From positions 570,367 to 634,366 of the forward strand of contig OY282459.1 in NCBI GenBank assembly GCA_958296285.1: a DNA stretch of 64,000 bases, given 5' to 3'. The notes beneath the pieces are model-generated. The model was not told the origin of the DNA. It saw nothing but the letters and a program-made list of their open reading frames with translations, and made no database searches. This DNA comes from an uncultured Alphaproteobacteria bacterium (GTDB taxonomy: Bacteria; Pseudomonadota; Alphaproteobacteria; JAPOUT01; G958296285). The position numbers were made by a program, and so were the translations under genes. Positions 1 to 11,488 of this stretch are shown in pieces (position 1 is the stretch's first letter; every line of letters begins with the position of its first letter).

Positions 1-102
1 GGCGCTCTTTATGCCGATGTCTCGTCCGGCGTGGAGCGCGCGCCCGGCGTCAAAGATCGTCAGAAAATCGCCGATTTTCTCCGCGCCGCGAAAACCTTAT
101 AA
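1..102 (+). CDS. trpF: phosphoribosylanthranilate isomerase, C-terminal fragment
   Basis: The first 33 codons of the window, read in frame 1 and ending in TAA at 100-102, give the tail of TrpF, including the DVSSGVE..PGVKD segment that forms part of the phosphate-binding end of this beta/alpha barrel. The enzyme isomerises N-(5-phosphoribosyl)anthranilate in tryptophan synthesis. The gene begins outside the window. It lies seven bases upstream of trpB, as in the usual alphaproteobacterial trpFBA operon. It is too short for the family to be judged beyond this motif and context, but the two agree. Confidence 0.85.
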   Translation, partial: GALYADVSSGVERAPGVKDRQKIADFLRAAKTL

Positions 103-109
103 CAGAGCG

Positions 110-1339
110 ATGACGACCCCGCGCCCCATCTCCAACGCCGCCCTTCCCGATGCTGATGGGCGTTTCGGCACTTTCGGCGGACGTTTTGTCGCCGAGACGC
201 TGATGCCTCCCCTTCTGGCCTTGGAAGAGGCTTATCGGGAGGCGCGTGAGGATCCCGATTTTCAAGCCGAGCTGGACTCCCTCCTTCAAGACTATGCCGG
301 GCGTCCAAGCCCGCTTTATTACGCGAAGCGTCTGACCGATCATTGCGGCGGCGCGAAAATCTATTTTAAGCGCGATGAGCTGAACCATACAGGATCGCAT
401 AAGATCAACGCCTGTCTGGGACAGATTCTGCTCGCCAAGCGGATGGGGAAAAAGCGCGTCATCGCCGAGACAGGGGCGGGGCAGCATGGCGTCGCCGCCG
501 CGACAGTCGCCGCCCGCTTCGCCATGCGCTGTCTGGTTTATATGGGCGCGAAGGACATAGCGCGGCAGAAACCCAATCTCTTTCGCATGAGGCTTTTGGG
601 CGCGGAGGTTCAGCCGGTGCGATCAGGCGGACAGGGTCTCAAGGATGCGATGAATGAGGCGCTCCGCGACTGGGTCTCTCATGTGGAGGACACCTTTTAC
701 ATCATCGGGACGGCGGCCGGCCCTCATCCCTATCCGAGGATCGTCCGCGATTTTCAATCGGTCATTGGGCGCGAGGTCAAAGCGCAAATGATGGAGAAAG
801 AAGGGCGTCTGCCCGATCTCTTGATCGCCTGCGTTGGCGGCGGCTCCAACGCGCTTGGTCTCTTTCATCCTTTTTTGGAGGAAGAGGGCGTGGAACTGTG
901 CGGCGTGGAAGCTGGAGGGCGGGGCGTTAAAGGCTTGGATCACGCCGCGCCCTTGAACGCCGGAAGCGTCGGCATTCTGCATGGCAGCCGATCCTATCTT
1001 CTTCAAGACGAGGAGGGGCAGATTCGCGACGGTCATTCCGTCTCGGCGGGGCTGGATTATCCGGGGGTCGGGCCGGAGCACGCCTTCCTCAAAGAGAGCG
1101 CCCGCGCCCGCTACGCCGCGATAGAGGACGGGGAAGCGCTCCAAGCCTTTCAGCTCTGCGCCAAACTGGAAGGGATTCTCCCCGCCTTTGAGCCCGCTCA
1201 CGCGCTGGCGCAGCTTCTCAAGGAAGCGCCGAAACTCCCAAAGACGCGCCTTATCGTCATGAATATGTGCGGGCGCGGCGACAAGGACGTCTTTCAAGCG
1301 GCGAAACTTCTCAAAATGGACATTGGAGACGAAGGATGA
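110..1339 (+). CDS. trpB: tryptophan synthase beta chain
   Basis: TrpB condenses indole, delivered by the alpha subunit, with serine to give tryptophan; it is a cytoplasmic PLP enzyme working as an alpha2-beta2 complex. The 409-residue product has the family length. The PLP lysine is in HTGSHKINA (K98) and the phosphate-binding GGGSNA lies near residue 245. The open frame extends upstream to position 11, but that part overlaps the trpF coding end and matches nothing in TrpB, so I start at ATG 110 (MTTPRPISN), just after the trpF stop. Its stop overlaps the trpA start as ATGA, suggesting translational coupling. Confidence 0.97.
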   Translation: MTTPRPISNAALPDADGRFGTFGGRFVAETLMPPLLALEEAYREAREDPDFQAELDSLLQDYAGRPSPLYYAKRLTDHCGGAKIYFKRDELNHTGSHKINACLGQILLAKRMGKKRVIAETGAGQHGVAAATVAARFAMRCLVYMGAKDIARQKPNLFRMRLLGAEVQPVRSGGQGLKDAMNEALRDWVSHVEDTFYIIGTAAGPHPYPRIVRDFQSVIGREVKAQMMEKEGRLPDLLIACVGGGSNALGLFHPFLEEEGVELCGVEAGGRGVKGLDHAAPLNAGSVGILHGSRSYLLQDEEGQIRDGHSVSAGLDYPGVGPEHAFLKESARARYAAIEDGEALQAFQLCAKLEGILPAFEPAHALAQLLKEAPKLPKTRLIVMNMCGRGDKDVFQAAKLLKMDIGDEG

Positions 1340-2193
1340 GCCGCCAAACGCGAATCGCCTCCGCCTTCGCGCGGCTCAAAGAGGAGAGGCGGGCGGGTCT
1401 TGCCGCCTTCGTCATGGCGGGCGATCCGGATATGGAGGCGTCAGCGAGGATATTGGAATCTCTGCCGCGCGCCGGCGCCGATATGGTGGAGCTCGGCATG
1501 GCGTTCAGCGATCCGATGGCGGACGGGCCGGCCATTCAAGCCTCTGGAGAGCGGGCGCGGCGCGCCGGCGCCTCTCTGAAAAAAACGCTTGAGATGACCA
1601 GCCGCTTCCGAAAGAGCGCCCCAGAGACGCCTCTCATTTTGATGGGCTACGCCAATCCCGTCCATCGCTATGGGATGGAGGGCTTCGCGCGAGACGCGGC
1701 TAAGGCGGGCGCGGACGGCGTCATCATCGTGGATATGCCGCCTGAAGAGGACGCGCCCCTCCGCCGCCCTCTGGCCAGAGAAGGCTTGGCGATGATACGC
1801 CTCGCCGCCCCGAACAGCGATGAGGCAAGACTCTCGCGCATTCTGGAAAAAGCGGAAGGGTTTTTGTATTATGTCGCGATCACCGGCGTCACCGGCGGGC
1901 CTCCTCCGAATATGAAGAAGGTCGCCCGTCATATGGCGGCGATAAGAAAGCGATCGCCTCTGCCGATGGCGCTGGGCTTCGGCGTCAAGACGGCGGCGCA
2001 GGCGGAAGAGGCGGCGCGTCATGCCGAGATGGTCGTTGTCGGCTCCGCCATCGCCCAGAAAATCGGCGGCGCGTCCGATCCTGAGACCGAAGCCTTCGCC
2101 TTTGTCCGCGAACTGAAAAAGGGCATAGAGCGGGCGGGCGGCGGGCGGCGGGCGGCGCTCGCCGATGACGAGAAGGAGATGAGAAAAACATGA
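1336..2193 (+). CDS. trpA: tryptophan synthase alpha chain
   Basis: TrpA cleaves indole-3-glycerol phosphate to indole and glyceraldehyde 3-phosphate and passes indole to TrpB. The 285-residue product shows the catalytic glutamate and aspartate regions ([16 protein letters not shown], near residues 50-65) and the barrel phosphate-binding end (GFGVKT, near 215). I chose ATG 1336 because it overlaps the trpB stop by four bases and starts at the conserved N-terminus; the longer frame from 1267 lies inside trpB. The stop again overlaps the next gene, accD, by ATGA. Confidence 0.97.
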   Translation: MSRQTRIASAFARLKEERRAGLAAFVMAGDPDMEASARILESLPRAGADMVELGMAFSDPMADGPAIQASGERARRAGASLKKTLEMTSRFRKSAPETPLILMGYANPVHRYGMEGFARDAAKAGADGVIIVDMPPEEDAPLRRPLAREGLAMIRLAAPNSDEARLSRILEKAEGFLYYVAITGVTGGPPPNMKKVARHMAAIRKRSPLPMALGFGVKTAAQAEEAARHAEMVVVGSAIAQKIGGASDPETEAFAFVRELKKGIERAGGGRRAALADDEKEMRKT

Positions 2194-3104
2194 ATTGGAT
2201 CAAGAATGTCGTCCGCCCGAAGATTCGCGGCGTCTTTCAGAAGCGGAGCGCGCCGGACGATCTTTGGAAAACATGCCCCGCCTGCAAGGCGATGCTTTTT
2301 CAGCAGGATCTGAAGAAGAGTTTTCAGGTCTGCGGCGAATGCGGACACCATATGCGCCTGGCGCCCGTTGAGCGCTTTCGCCTGCTTTTTGGCGATTCCT
2401 CCTATGATCGTCTGACGCCGCCGAAAGTGCCCGCCGATCCCCTGCGCTTCCGAGACGAGAAGCGCTACCGCGATCGCTTGAAAGCGGCGCGCGAGAAGAC
2501 AGGGGCGGAAGACGCGATCACTGTCGCCCATGGCGCGATCATGGATGTGGAATGCGTTGTCGCCGTTCAGGATTTCGCCTTTATGGGAGGCTCGCTGGGC
2601 ATGGCGGCGGGCGAGGCTCTGGTGGAGGGGGTCAGTTGGGCGGCGGAGCGCAAAGTTCCGCTTCTTGTCGTGACGTCCAGCGGGGGGGCGAGAATGCAGG
2701 AGGGAATCCTGTCGCTGATGCAGTTGCCGCGCACTTTGGCGGCGCTTCAAGCGCTGTCGGAAGCCGTCCTTCCTTATTTGGTGCTGCTCGCCCATCCGAC
2801 CACCGGCGGGGTGACCGCCTCTTACGGCATGGTGGGCGATGTTCATATGGCGGAGCCGGGGGCATTGATCGGCTTCGCCGGCCCCCGCGTCATTGAGCAG
2901 ACGATCCGCGAGAAACTCCCGAAAGGCTTTCAGTCGGCGGAATATCTCTTGGATCACGGCATGGTGGATATGGTCGTCCCGCGCGCCGAGCAGCCGGAAA
3001 TTTTGGCCAGACTCCTCCGCCTTTTCCTGAACCGATCCGGGCGGGTCAGCAAAAGGCGCGTGGCGAAGCATGACAGCGCCTTTCCAAAACCCGCCCAGCA
3101 ATAG
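2190..3104 (+). CDS. accD: acetyl-CoA carboxylase carboxyltransferase subunit beta
   Basis: AccD with AccA transfers carboxyl from carboxybiotin to acetyl-CoA, giving malonyl-CoA for fatty acid synthesis. The 304-residue protein has the N-terminal four-cysteine zinc ribbon (C29, C32, C48, C51) and the crotonase-like carboxyltransferase core with SSGGARMQEG and GGVTASYGM. It overlaps trpA by four bases and is followed by folC, the accD-folC order being widespread in Proteobacteria. The chain has the usual length and no oddities. Confidence 0.97.
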   Translation: MNWIKNVVRPKIRGVFQKRSAPDDLWKTCPACKAMLFQQDLKKSFQVCGECGHHMRLAPVERFRLLFGDSSYDRLTPPKVPADPLRFRDEKRYRDRLKAAREKTGAEDAITVAHGAIMDVECVVAVQDFAFMGGSLGMAAGEALVEGVSWAAERKVPLLVVTSSGGARMQEGILSLMQLPRTLAALQALSEAVLPYLVLLAHPTTGGVTASYGMVGDVHMAEPGALIGFAGPRVIEQTIREKLPKGFQSAEYLLDHGMVDMVVPRAEQPEILARLLRLFLNRSGRVSKRRVAKHDSAFPKPAQQ

Positions 3105-3134
3105 ACAAGCCGCCGCGCGTCAGGAGCGCCCAGC

Positions 3135-4505
3135 GTGTCTGAAAGCCAGCGCCTGCTAGAGCGTCTTTTCGCTCTTCACCCGAAGCGGATAGATTTGTCG
3201 CTTGGGCGAATCCGCCATCTGTTGGAGAAGCTGGGACGCCCCGATCTGAAACTTCCCCCTGTCTTTCATATCGCCGGGACGAACGGCAAGGGATCGGTCG
3301 CGGCGTTTCTCCTCGCCTTCTTAGAGAGCGAGGGGAGGCGCGTCCATGCTTACACATCGCCCCATTTGATTCGCTTCCATGAGCGGATTCGTCTGAGCGA
3401 GGGAGCAGGCGTCTCTCTCCCGATTTCCGAGCGCCGCCTCGTTCAGTCTTTGGAGGAGGTCATCGCCGCCAATGACGGCGACCCCATCACCTTCTTTGAG
3501 GCGACAAGCGCCGCCGCCTTCCTTTCCTTCGCCGCCCTTCCCGCCGATTTTCTGATCTTGGAGACAGGGCTGGGCGGCAGGCTGGACGCCACCAACATCT
3601 TGGAAAAACCCGCCGCGACAATCATCACGCCTGTTGGCTTGGATCACCAAAATTATTTGGGGAGGACGATTGGAAAAATCGCTTTTGAGAAAGCCGGAAT
3701 CATCAAGCCGCATTCGCCTCTTTTCTGCGCCAAACAGCCGCGCCAAGCGGCGGCAGTCATCGCCCGCCGCGCCGAAGAGACAGGCGCGCCTCTTTTCATG
3801 GAAGGCAGGGATTGGCAGCTTTGTCGGAAAAAGGACGCGATGATGTATCGCGAGAATGAGAAAGAATGGCGGCTTCCTCTGCCCGCCCTTTTGGGCGATC
3901 ACCAAATGCGGAACGCGGGGATCGCCATCAGGGCGTTGCGGGGGGGGCGCGGCATTTCGGAGATGGAAGACGCCGCCCCCTTCGCCAAAGGTTTGAGAAC
4001 CGTCCGCAATCCGGGACGCCTGCAGCTTTTGGGGAGCGAAGGCGGTTTGGAGATTTGGCTGGATGGCGGACATAATCCTCAAGCGGCGCGGGCGATCGCC
4101 AAAGAGTTCCGCGCCATGCGCCGCCGCCATGCCCCCAAGCCTCTTCATCTTCTCTGCGGCATGGGGAGGGCGAAAGACGCCGCCCTTTTTTTTCGCGCTT
4201 TTCGCGGCGTGGCGGACAAGATTCACGCCGTCCCGGTCAGACGGAATCCGTTGGCGGAGGCGGGATCCTATTATGATCCGTCTTTCTTGGCGGAGATCGC
4301 CGCCGCCGAGGGATTTCCATCAGAAGCCCACCCTTCGCTTGACGCCGCGCTTCAATCTCTAGCCCAAGAAGAGAAAGAGGCGCGGCTTCTCATTTGCGGC
4401 TCGCTTCATTTGGCGGGCGAGATTTTGGAGAAGCGGGGCGGGGCGGCGAGGCGTCTTGACGCGGGGCGGCGCGTCTTGACGCGGTGGATCAGAGCGTCTC
4501 CTTGA
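3135..4505 (+). CDS. folC: bifunctional folylpolyglutamate synthase/dihydrofolate synthase
   Basis: FolC adds glutamate to dihydropteroate and to folates. The Mur-ligase ATP loop [12 protein letters not shown] is near residue 48, and [12 protein letters not shown] and GLDHQNYLG are further family signatures. Translation seems to begin at GTG 3135, since no in-frame ATG gives the conserved N-terminus. The C-terminus is unusual: the last 20 or so residues come from two copies of a small palindrome, GCGTCTTGACGC (4451 and 4471), giving RRLDAGRR, a tail foreign to the family. The 3' end overlaps the convergent trxA by 17 bp. Confidence 0.95.
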   Translation: MSESQRLLERLFALHPKRIDLSLGRIRHLLEKLGRPDLKLPPVFHIAGTNGKGSVAAFLLAFLESEGRRVHAYTSPHLIRFHERIRLSEGAGVSLPISERRLVQSLEEVIAANDGDPITFFEATSAAAFLSFAALPADFLILETGLGGRLDATNILEKPAATIITPVGLDHQNYLGRTIGKIAFEKAGIIKPHSPLFCAKQPRQAAAVIARRAEETGAPLFMEGRDWQLCRKKDAMMYRENEKEWRLPLPALLGDHQMRNAGIAIRALRGGRGISEMEDAAPFAKGLRTVRNPGRLQLLGSEGGLEIWLDGGHNPQAARAIAKEFRAMRRRHAPKPLHLLCGMGRAKDAALFFRAFRGVADKIHAVPVRRNPLAEAGSYYDPSFLAEIAAAEGFPSEAHPSLDAALQSLAQEEKEARLLICGSLHLAGEILEKRGGAARRLDAGRRVLTRWIRASP

Positions 4506-4815
4506 TCCATGAGACGAGCTCGCTTTTCGGGCGAAGCCCGGTCAAAAACCCTGCCGCCTGCCCGTCCTGAAAGAGAATCAGAGTCGGGATCGCGCGGACG
4601 CCATATTGGGTCGGCGTTTTGGGATTCTCGTCTATATTGACTTTGGCGATGGCAAGATTCTCTCCCATTTCGGCGGCGATCTCTTCCAGCATCGGCGCGA
4701 TTTGCTTGCAGGGCTGACACCATTCCGCCCAAAAATCCACGAGGACGGGCTTCTCGGATTCCAGCACATCTTTGGCGAAGGAGGAGTCGGTGGTTTGCGG
4801 GATCGTGGATGCCAT
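4489..4815 (-). CDS. trxA: thioredoxin
   Basis: Small cytoplasmic dithiol-disulfide oxidoreductase. The start at 4815 (MASTIPQT) follows an AAAGGA ribosome site and yields 108 residues, the normal thioredoxin size; the frame continues upstream without homology. The active site is W32-C33-Q-P-C36, so the usual glycine of CGPC is glutamine, which may shift redox potential. The cis-proline loop RAIPTL and the FL.G end of the fold are present. It lies just downstream of addA on the same strand (64 bp apart), as in many alphaproteobacteria, and overlaps folC tail to tail. Confidence 0.95.
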   Translation of the reverse strand: MASTIPQTTDSSFAKDVLESEKPVLVDFWAEWCQPCKQIAPMLEEIAAEMGENLAIAKVNIDENPKTPTQYGVRAIPTLILFQDGQAAGFLTGLRPKSELVSWIKETL

Positions 4816-4879
4816 GGCGGGTCCTTTCATTGTCTCATCGTCTCTGATTGCTCTTTGGCAGGATAGCACAATTCGGCAT

Positions 4880-7800
4880 TCATCGCAGGAAGGCGTCTAT
4901 TTTGAGCGCCGAGGCGGAGAGATTTTCCAAGCGCGGCGCGTCCGTCCAAAGAAGAGCGCAGAGAATCTGGCGATCAGGATGGCGGTCCTGCATCAGAGAT
5001 CGATAAAACGCCATTTGGCGCAAGTAGGATTCCGGCGTCTTCATTTTTCCGCCGCCCCCGCCCCCGCCCGCGCCGCCTGTCTTGAAATCCACGATCTCAA
5101 TCGCGCCCTTGTCCGGGAGGCGAAGCAGATCCATCCGCCCCGACAAGAAAAGAGACGTCCCGTCCTCGCGCCGAAGATAGCCGGCGATGGCGGCTTCGCG
5201 GCGACAAGCGCCGTCATTTTCGGCGAAAAAGCGGGCAAAAACCTCCTCCTCCAAAATGGCGATCGCGCTTTGGCGCATCGCCCGCCGCGCCTCTTGTGAG
5301 AAATCCGCCGCCCTGAAATCCAAATAGCGCTCCGCCGCCGCCTTCCGCGCCTCTTTCGGAAGAGACGGCAGATGATGAAGAAGATGATGAATATGAACGC
5401 CCCGCGCTCTTGAGGAATCGGCTTTCTCGTCCAAAAATTTCAGAGGCGAGAGCGGCGTGTCTTCGCTGGCGGAGGGCGTGAAGCGGGTCTCCGAAGCGCT
5501 CTCAATGGCGAAAGGCGTCAAAGCCCATTTTGGGAGGGAGGCGGCGGTTTCGGCGGCGGGGGTTTCGGCGGCGGGAGCGGCGGGTTCGGCGGCGGGGGTT
5601 TCGGCGGGTTCGGGGAGGAAGCGGAAGCGCATCGCGTCTTCTGTCGGGCGCAAGCCCTCGCGCCAAGCCGAAAGGATCAGATCATGCCAGCCCCCCTCTT
5701 GACGATTCTTGCCTTTCCGTCCGCAGACATGAATCTCCTCTTTCGCCCGCGTCAGAGCCACATAAAGAAGGCGATGATATTCCTGCCTCGCTTTCTCCCG
5801 TCTTTTCTCTCGCGCCTCTTTGGCGATGGCGGGCTCCAGCGCCCTCTCGGACGACCAAAAGGGAATCCGCCCCCCGCCCCCCCCGCGCTCCCCGGCGCTC
5901 TCTAGAAAAAGAGGGCTTGCCAGTTCCAAATGGCTGGGCGGGCTGCATGTGTCGGGCAGATAGACGACAGGCGCTTCCAAGCCTTTCGCGCCATGGACGG
6001 TCATCAGGCGGAGTTTCTGGCTGTCTTTTTCCGTGCCGCGCTTGACAGGCGGAACATCGGAGGCCAGCCAGCGCGAAAAATCCTGAAGAGACGGCGTATG
6101 ATCTCTCTCATAAAGGAGCGCCATATTGAGAAAAATCTCTATCGGCGTTTCGGCGTCCCTGCCCAGTTTTCGCAGAAGTTTTTCGCGCCCCCGATGGAGC
6201 GTGAGAATCTCATGGAAGAACTCAAAAGGCGGGACGAAATCGGCGCGCGCCAGCGCATGTTGGAGAAAGAGACGCGCCTCGCGCCACGAACTTTTCTCGT
6301 CCGCTCTTTTTTGAAGCGTCTCCCAAAGACTCTTTTGTCCGCGATGAGGGAGAAGCGCCATCAGATCCTCCTCGCCGAAGCCGATAAAGGGCGACTTTAA
6401 GACGATGGCGAGATTGAGATCGTCTTCCGGCAGAAGGGCGAAAGAAGCCAGCGCCAAGAGATCCATCACCGCCGCGTGCGAGGCCAGCGGAAAGCGATCC
6501 GCGCCGGAAAGTTCCAAATCCCTCTCTTTGAGGGCGCGAAGAAGATGCTGATAAAGCGCGGCGCGCTTTCGCATCAGAATGAGAATGTCGCCGGGAAGGA
6601 GGCGCTTCTCCTTGACGCGCGCGGCGATTTCGGAGGCGATTCGCTTCGCCAACCTCTCCTCCGATCGCGCCGCTTCCAAAGGATGGAGCGCCGGGCGCGC
6701 GGGCGCGGGCGCCGCCGCCTCTATGGTTTTCTCGCCCTCTTCTTCGGCGTCAAAAGGGCTGATCTCCTCGCTTTTCGGCTCTTGAAGAACGCGCCATTGC
6801 TCAATGAGAGCGGGCTTCGCGGCGTCATGGGCTTGATGGCGAACCTCCTCGCCCAAGCCCGCCCGCGTCTCAGGCAGCGCGAAGACTTTGTCTATCGCCC
6901 GGAGGACGCCGGGCGAAGAGCGAAATGAGAGAGTCATCTGAATCTCTTCCCATCGCGCGCCGGCCTGTCGGGCGCGCGTTCCGAAAAAAGCGCGCATCGC
7001 GTGAAACGTTTCCAGATCGGCCCCCTGAAAACTAAAAATGGACTGCTTCCCGTCTCCGACCACGAAGAGCGTGCGCGAGATTTTCTCCGCCTCTCTCGCC
7101 CCCTCGCCGACAAAAAACTCATCCGAAAGAGCGCGAATGACGCGCCATTGATCCGGCGAGGTGTCCTGCGCCTCGTCCAAGAGGATATGATCTATGCCGC
7201 CGTCCAATTTGTAGCGAATCCATGGGGCGATGTCGGGCTTCTCCAAAAGATCGGCGGCGAAATGGATGAGATCGTCAAAATCGGCGAGTCCCCGAAACCG
7301 CTTGCGATCGCGCAATCTCTGATAAAAATGCCGCGCGAAGAGAAGGAGGCTTTCGGTCAACGCCGCGTCCCGCGCATTTCGCGCGCGATGAAAAAGCGCA
7401 TGGACTCGCTTCCGCTCCTCCTCCAAGAAAGCGATGGTTCGGGGATGCCGCTCCGCCGTTTCCTTATTGGCGAGTTTGACGCGCGGCGCGAAGCCTTGCG
7501 AGGGCGTCAAAAAAACGCCGATGTAATTTTCCCGCGTCTCTTCGGCTTCGCCTTTTGCCAAATTTTTGAGATTTTTGAGAAAAGCGGCGAGAGCCTCCCC
7601 GCGCTTCCGCTCGCTGACGCCGCCTTTCTGAAAGATCGCCGCCGCCTTTTTTAGATTTTCGGCGGCGCTTTTGGGCAGATTGTCCACAGACGCCAAAATC
7701 TCCCGCTCGGTCTCGCCTTCGCCGAGACCCAAAGTTTCGCGCAAGAGGCGGCGGGTTTCCTCAAGCCCGCCCCCTTTGACGATCTCCTCCAGCTCTCCCC

Positions 7801-8410
7801 GCTCCGTCATCAGCACGTCCAGCCATTCGTCAAAGAGGGCGGGGGAGATGTGAAGGGCAAGAATCCGCCGCGCCTCGCTCGGCAGCAGATTCTGGCGCTC
7901 CGCCTCTTTCAGAATCTCTCTGCCGATTTTGCGCGAGAGCGCGTGGGCTTCCGCCTCGTCCATCTGACGAAAGGAGGGCGGCAGCCCCGCCTCCAAAGGA
8001 AATCGGTGCAGCAGATAGGCGCAGAAACTGTGAATCGTTTGGATTCTCACGCCATCGGCGCTTCTCATCAGGCGCGGGAAGATTCGCCGCGCTTCTGAGA
8101 GGGTCGCCGCCGATGGCGCGCGCCCCTGCAAATTGGCGATCTCCTCCCTGAGCGCCTCTTCGGAAATCAAGCTCCAAAGGCGGAGGGTCTCGGTGAGACG
8201 CCGCCGCATTTCTTCCGCCGCCGCGTTGGTGTAAGTGATGCAGAGGATTCGCTCAGGCGCGCTCCCCCGCAGCAGCAGACGCAGCGCGCGGGCGACAAGA
8301 ACATGCGTTTTGCCTGTCCCGGCGCTGGCATTGACCCAAACCGAAAGGCTGGGGTCGCTGGCGCGTCTTTGCGCCCCTGTGTAAGAGACGGGTTTCACGG
8401 GTTTCGTCAT
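4880..8410 (-). CDS. addA: double-strand break repair helicase AddA
   Basis: AddA is the helicase-nuclease subunit of AddAB, the RecBCD-like enzyme that resects double-strand breaks. The 1176-residue protein starts with a UvrD-type Walker A (NASAGTGKT, residues 27-35), carries [13 protein letters not shown] as motif II and [15 protein letters not shown] as motif V, and ends with a RecB-type nuclease domain (EIVDFKTG, near residue 1110). Two spots are low-complexity: an [11 protein letters not shown] alanine/proline stretch before the nuclease part and a run of seven glycines after FKTG. Its ATG overlaps the addB stop (ATGA), so the two are coupled. Confidence 0.96.
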   Translation of the reverse strand: MTKPVKPVSYTGAQRRASDPSLSVWVNASAGTGKTHVLVARALRLLLRGSAPERILCITYTNAAAEEMRRRLTETLRLWSLISEEALREEIANLQGRAPSAATLSEARRIFPRLMRSADGVRIQTIHSFCAYLLHRFPLEAGLPPSFRQMDEAEAHALSRKIGREILKEAERQNLLPSEARRILALHISPALFDEWLDVLMTERGELEEIVKGGGLEETRRLLRETLGLGEGETEREILASVDNLPKSAAENLKKAAAIFQKGGVSERKRGEALAAFLKNLKNLAKGEAEETRENYIGVFLTPSQGFAPRVKLANKETAERHPRTIAFLEEERKRVHALFHRARNARDAALTESLLLFARHFYQRLRDRKRFRGLADFDDLIHFAADLLEKPDIAPWIRYKLDGGIDHILLDEAQDTSPDQWRVIRALSDEFFVGEGAREAEKISRTLFVVGDGKQSIFSFQGADLETFHAMRAFFGTRARQAGARWEEIQMTLSFRSSPGVLRAIDKVFALPETRAGLGEEVRHQAHDAAKPALIEQWRVLQEPKSEEISPFDAEEEGEKTIEAAAPAPARPALHPLEAARSEERLAKRIASEIAARVKEKRLLPGDILILMRKRAALYQHLLRALKERDLELSGADRFPLASHAAVMDLLALASFALLPEDDLNLAIVLKSPFIGFGEEDLMALLPHRGQKSLWETLQKRADEKSSWREARLFLQHALARADFVPPFEFFHEILTLHRGREKLLRKLGRDAETPIEIFLNMALLYERDHTPSLQDFSRWLASDVPPVKRGTEKDSQKLRLMTVHGAKGLEAPVVYLPDTCSPPSHLELASPLFLESAGERGGGGGRIPFWSSERALEPAIAKEAREKRREKARQEYHRLLYVALTRAKEEIHVCGRKGKNRQEGGWHDLILSAWREGLRPTEDAMRFRFLPEPAETPAAEPAAPAAETPAAETAASLPKWALTPFAIESASETRFTPSASEDTPLSPLKFLDEKADSSRARGVHIHHLLHHLPSLPKEARKAAAERYLDFRAADFSQEARRAMRQSAIAILEEEVFARFFAENDGACRREAAIAGYLRREDGTSLFLSGRMDLLRLPDKGAIEIVDFKTGGAGGGGGGGKMKTPESYLRQMAFYRSLMQDRHPDRQILCALLWTDAPRLENLSASALKIDAFLR

Positions 8411-11400
8411 CGCGCTTCCTCCTCCCTTTCGCCCTCATCGCCGATGACGCTCCAGCTCGTGATGCGGGAGAGACGATCATAATCGCTTCTGGCCAAGCGC
8501 CTCTCCGCCTCTTTGGGCGCGAAGACCGTCTTCTCGCGGAGAAGATAGCGCGTCAGATAATCCGCCAAAGGCTGCCGCAGCGCTTCCATCAATGGGATCG
8601 GATCGGGGATTTCGGCGAGGCTTTTCTCTGATCCTTTTCCGCGCTTGAAAGCGATATAGCCCAAGCGGCTGGGGCGCATGGGCGGGACGCCGTCAAAGCC
8701 GCCCTTTTCCGCGATCATCGCCGCCAAGACAAGCTGCGGACGAAAGCCCTGTTGGACGCTCTTTCGGGTCGGCGCTTGTCCGGTCTTATAGTCGTAAATG
8801 GCGAGCGTTCCGTCTTGAAGCATGTCTATTCTGTCGGCGCGGCCGTGAATGACGATCGGCGTCTCGGTCGGAAGCGCGATTTCGCCCTTCACCTCCAAAT
8901 GGGCGCGGCGCAGAGAGCGGCGCAGATCGCCGCGCTCAAGATTGATGAAGCGCCGCGCGGCGCTCTCAAAAATGGGCGTCCAAAAAAAAGCGGCGAGAGG
9001 CGCGTTCAAGCCGTATCGGGCGAAGCGGCTCTCCGCCGTCTCCATCAGACGCTTCTCGGCGTCAGGGGGGAGCGCCTCGGGATGCTCGCGGACGAATTCC
9101 TCCAAAATCTCATGGAAGAGAAGCCCCTGCGCCGTCGCCGGCGCGTCGGCTTCCAACGGCTCAAGCGGGCGGAGGTTTAAAATATAGCGCGCGTAGAAGG
9201 CGTAAGGATCGTTCAGGAGGGTCTCCGCGCCGCTGATGGAGAGGCTTTTCGGTCTGATCTTTAATGAGGGCGCGGGCTGCGGCTTTTCTTCCGGCGCGTC
9301 ATGATTGGGCTCGTCCAGTCGGCGCGCGAAGGCGGGGATTTCGGTCTCTTTCTCCAGAGACCCCGCCTCTTCCTCGCGGAAAGCCTCCAGCTGGGTCAGA
9401 AAGCGAGACGGCGATTGCGGCGCGCCTTCTTCATTCTGCGCGGCGCGGGTCAGGACGAGGCGCGAAGCGCCCATCGCGCTCTGCGCGAAATCATGCGCCG
9501 CGAGACCGAGAAAAGTTTCAGGCGGCGGCAAGCCCAGCGCCTTCGTCATGGCGCGGCTGAACCATGGCCCTTCGGCGACAGCGCCCGGCCAAACGGTCTC
9601 ATTGAGGCCTCCCAAAATGACGAGATCCGCCTCCTGCAGCCGCGCCTCCAACGGCCCCCACAGAAAGAGCCGCTCCGCCCCCCGATAAGGCGGACGCCAA
9701 ACGGCTCCCGCCGCCATCTCTTCCAAAAGGGCGGGATAATCGCCGGGCGGGATGGCGGGGATTTTCTCTTCATTGGCGAGAATCTCGGCGAAGAAGCCGG
9801 ACGCCGCCCGCCCTTCGGCGCGAGACGGATCCCAAAGGCGCGCCGCCCCTTCTTTTTCGCCGTCAAACGCCAAAGTTTCCGCCGCTTCCAGATGGCGTCT
9901 GACGAGATGATGGAAGGGGGCTTTTGTTTCTTCCATCAGGGCGAGGAAGGGCTGCAGGCTTTTTTCCAGTTTTTCGGCGAGGGCGCGCGCTTCGTTGGCG
10001 GCCTCCTGCCGCTTTCCTTTTTCTTCTTCTTCGGAGATCAGCGATTTCAGATCGGCGAGATTGGAGACGGGCTTGCCTTGACGCAAAAAATTCTTCTCCA
10101 AGCGTCTGGCGGCTTGGCGAAGGCGGCTCGTCTTCATGCCGCAGGCGGTCAGCGGATGTTTGAGGAGCGACAGGAGGGAGAGAGGCGTCAGCCCTTCCAG
10201 CGCCGCTTCGGCGATGAGGCGCAGAAAGACGAAGATGGGCGCGCTCGTCAGAGGCGCGCCTGCCGAATCGTCCAGCGCCACGCGCCAGCGCCGCATTTCG
10301 GCGCGGACGCGCCGCGCCAAGCCTCTGTCCCGCGTGATGAGGGCGGCGCGGAGATTTTTGGTCTCCAGAGCCTGTCGCAAAATGAGAGCGATGGCGCGGG
10401 CTTCGGCTTCAGGCGTCTCGGCTTCTATCAGGCGGATTTCGCCGCGCGCGAGCCGCGCCGCGCTCGCTTTTCGTCTTTCTGTCGGATGGAACGCCGCCGA
10501 GAGGAGGGCGCGGCGGGCGCTTTGGGCGCGGCGGGGCGCGTTCTCTTCGGCGTCCGGAAAGATTCTGACTTCTTCGCGCGAGACGTTCAGATGGGTCAGG
10601 AGTTTTTTCATCGCATATTGGGGATGGGCTTCCGTGATCGCGTTCCATGCGGCGTCTGTCATGGCGGTGTCCAGTCCGGGGAGGATGATCGCGCCATTGG
10701 GCATCGCGGCGATGGTTTTCAGAAACTGCGCGGTGGCGGGGTTTGCGCCTGTGGAGCCTGCCGCCAGGACGGGCGCTGTGGGCGGATTGTCGCGCAGATG
10801 GCGGGCGCGGAGGAGCGTTGCCGCGTTTCTTCGCGCGATCGGATCCATCAGGCGGAGTTTGGCGAGATAGTCGGGCAGGGCTCGCATCAGGATTTCTAGG
10901 AATTGGAGGAGGAATTGCCAATGTTCGGTCATGTCTTCGGGCGGCAGTTCGGCGAGGCGCTCGGGCGGGATGTCGTGGCGCGCGAGGGTGTCGGCGAGGC
11001 GCGAGAGATCGGCGGCGAGGCGCGCGGCGGTTCCCCATGACATTGTCATGGTTTTTTGGGCGGCGGCTTCGCGGACGAGGCGCGTGAGGATCATGCGTTT
11101 CGCGAGGGGTTTGATGGCGGGGGGGAGGTTTGTGGTTTCGGGGTTGTTTGGGGTTGGGGTTTCTTCGGCGAGGAGGGGTTCTTCTTCGTCTTCGGTCATA
11201 TCGCCGAGGGCGTTGAGTTGGGGGAGGAGGATTGGTTTTTTGGCTTGGGTGGCGAGGGTGTTGGCGAGGCTTGTGGTTGCGCGGCGTGTTGGGAGGAAGA
11301 TTTGCATATTTTCGGGCGCGGCGCTGCCTTGTTCTATTGCGCTTGAGAGGGAGGGGTTATGGAGGATGGCGTTGGCGAGGAGTTTGAGGAAGGGTTCGCC

Positions 11401-11436
11401 TGCGGGGATATTGAAGATGTGGGGGTGGGGTTTCAT
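8407..11436 (-). CDS. addB: double-strand break repair protein AddB
   Basis: Partner of AddA: an inactivated helicase fold plus a C-terminal nuclease that cuts the other strand. The 1009-residue chain opens with the AddB N-terminus (IFNIPAGEPFLKLLANAIL) and IFLPTRRA. It has LVILGGLNETVWP, and near the C-terminus the nuclease signature LAIYDYKTGQAP. The 3' end overlaps addA by four bases. Upstream there is a 330-bp hairpin cassette before murU on the same strand, so the tsaE-amgK-murU and addB-addA parts may be separately terminated despite co-orientation. Confidence 0.95.
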   Translation of the reverse strand: MKPHPHIFNIPAGEPFLKLLANAILHNPSLSSAIEQGSAAPENMQIFLPTRRATTSLANTLATQAKKPILLPQLNALGDMTEDEEEPLLAEETPTPNNPETTNLPPAIKPLAKRMILTRLVREAAAQKTMTMSWGTAARLAADLSRLADTLARHDIPPERLAELPPEDMTEHWQFLLQFLEILMRALPDYLAKLRLMDPIARRNAATLLRARHLRDNPPTAPVLAAGSTGANPATAQFLKTIAAMPNGAIILPGLDTAMTDAAWNAITEAHPQYAMKKLLTHLNVSREEVRIFPDAEENAPRRAQSARRALLSAAFHPTERRKASAARLARGEIRLIEAETPEAEARAIALILRQALETKNLRAALITRDRGLARRVRAEMRRWRVALDDSAGAPLTSAPIFVFLRLIAEAALEGLTPLSLLSLLKHPLTACGMKTSRLRQAARRLEKNFLRQGKPVSNLADLKSLISEEEEKGKRQEAANEARALAEKLEKSLQPFLALMEETKAPFHHLVRRHLEAAETLAFDGEKEGAARLWDPSRAEGRAASGFFAEILANEEKIPAIPPGDYPALLEEMAAGAVWRPPYRGAERLFLWGPLEARLQEADLVILGGLNETVWPGAVAEGPWFSRAMTKALGLPPPETFLGLAAHDFAQSAMGASRLVLTRAAQNEEGAPQSPSRFLTQLEAFREEEAGSLEKETEIPAFARRLDEPNHDAPEEKPQPAPSLKIRPKSLSISGAETLLNDPYAFYARYILNLRPLEPLEADAPATAQGLLFHEILEEFVREHPEALPPDAEKRLMETAESRFARYGLNAPLAAFFWTPIFESAARRFINLERGDLRRSLRRAHLEVKGEIALPTETPIVIHGRADRIDMLQDGTLAIYDYKTGQAPTRKSVQQGFRPQLVLAAMIAEKGGFDGVPPMRPSRLGYIAFKRGKGSEKSLAEIPDPIPLMEALRQPLADYLTRYLLREKTVFAPKEAERRLARSDYDRLSRITSWSVIGDEGEREEEAR

Positions 11437-11488
11437 GGATTGGATTGTAGTGGATATTTGGGGGGTGGGGATAGGGGGCGGTGCGAAT

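Noticed and set aside
11..109. N-terminal extension of TrpB from the ATG at position 11
   Set aside because: The region codes for the end of TrpF in another frame, and conserved TrpB sequence begins after ATG 110.
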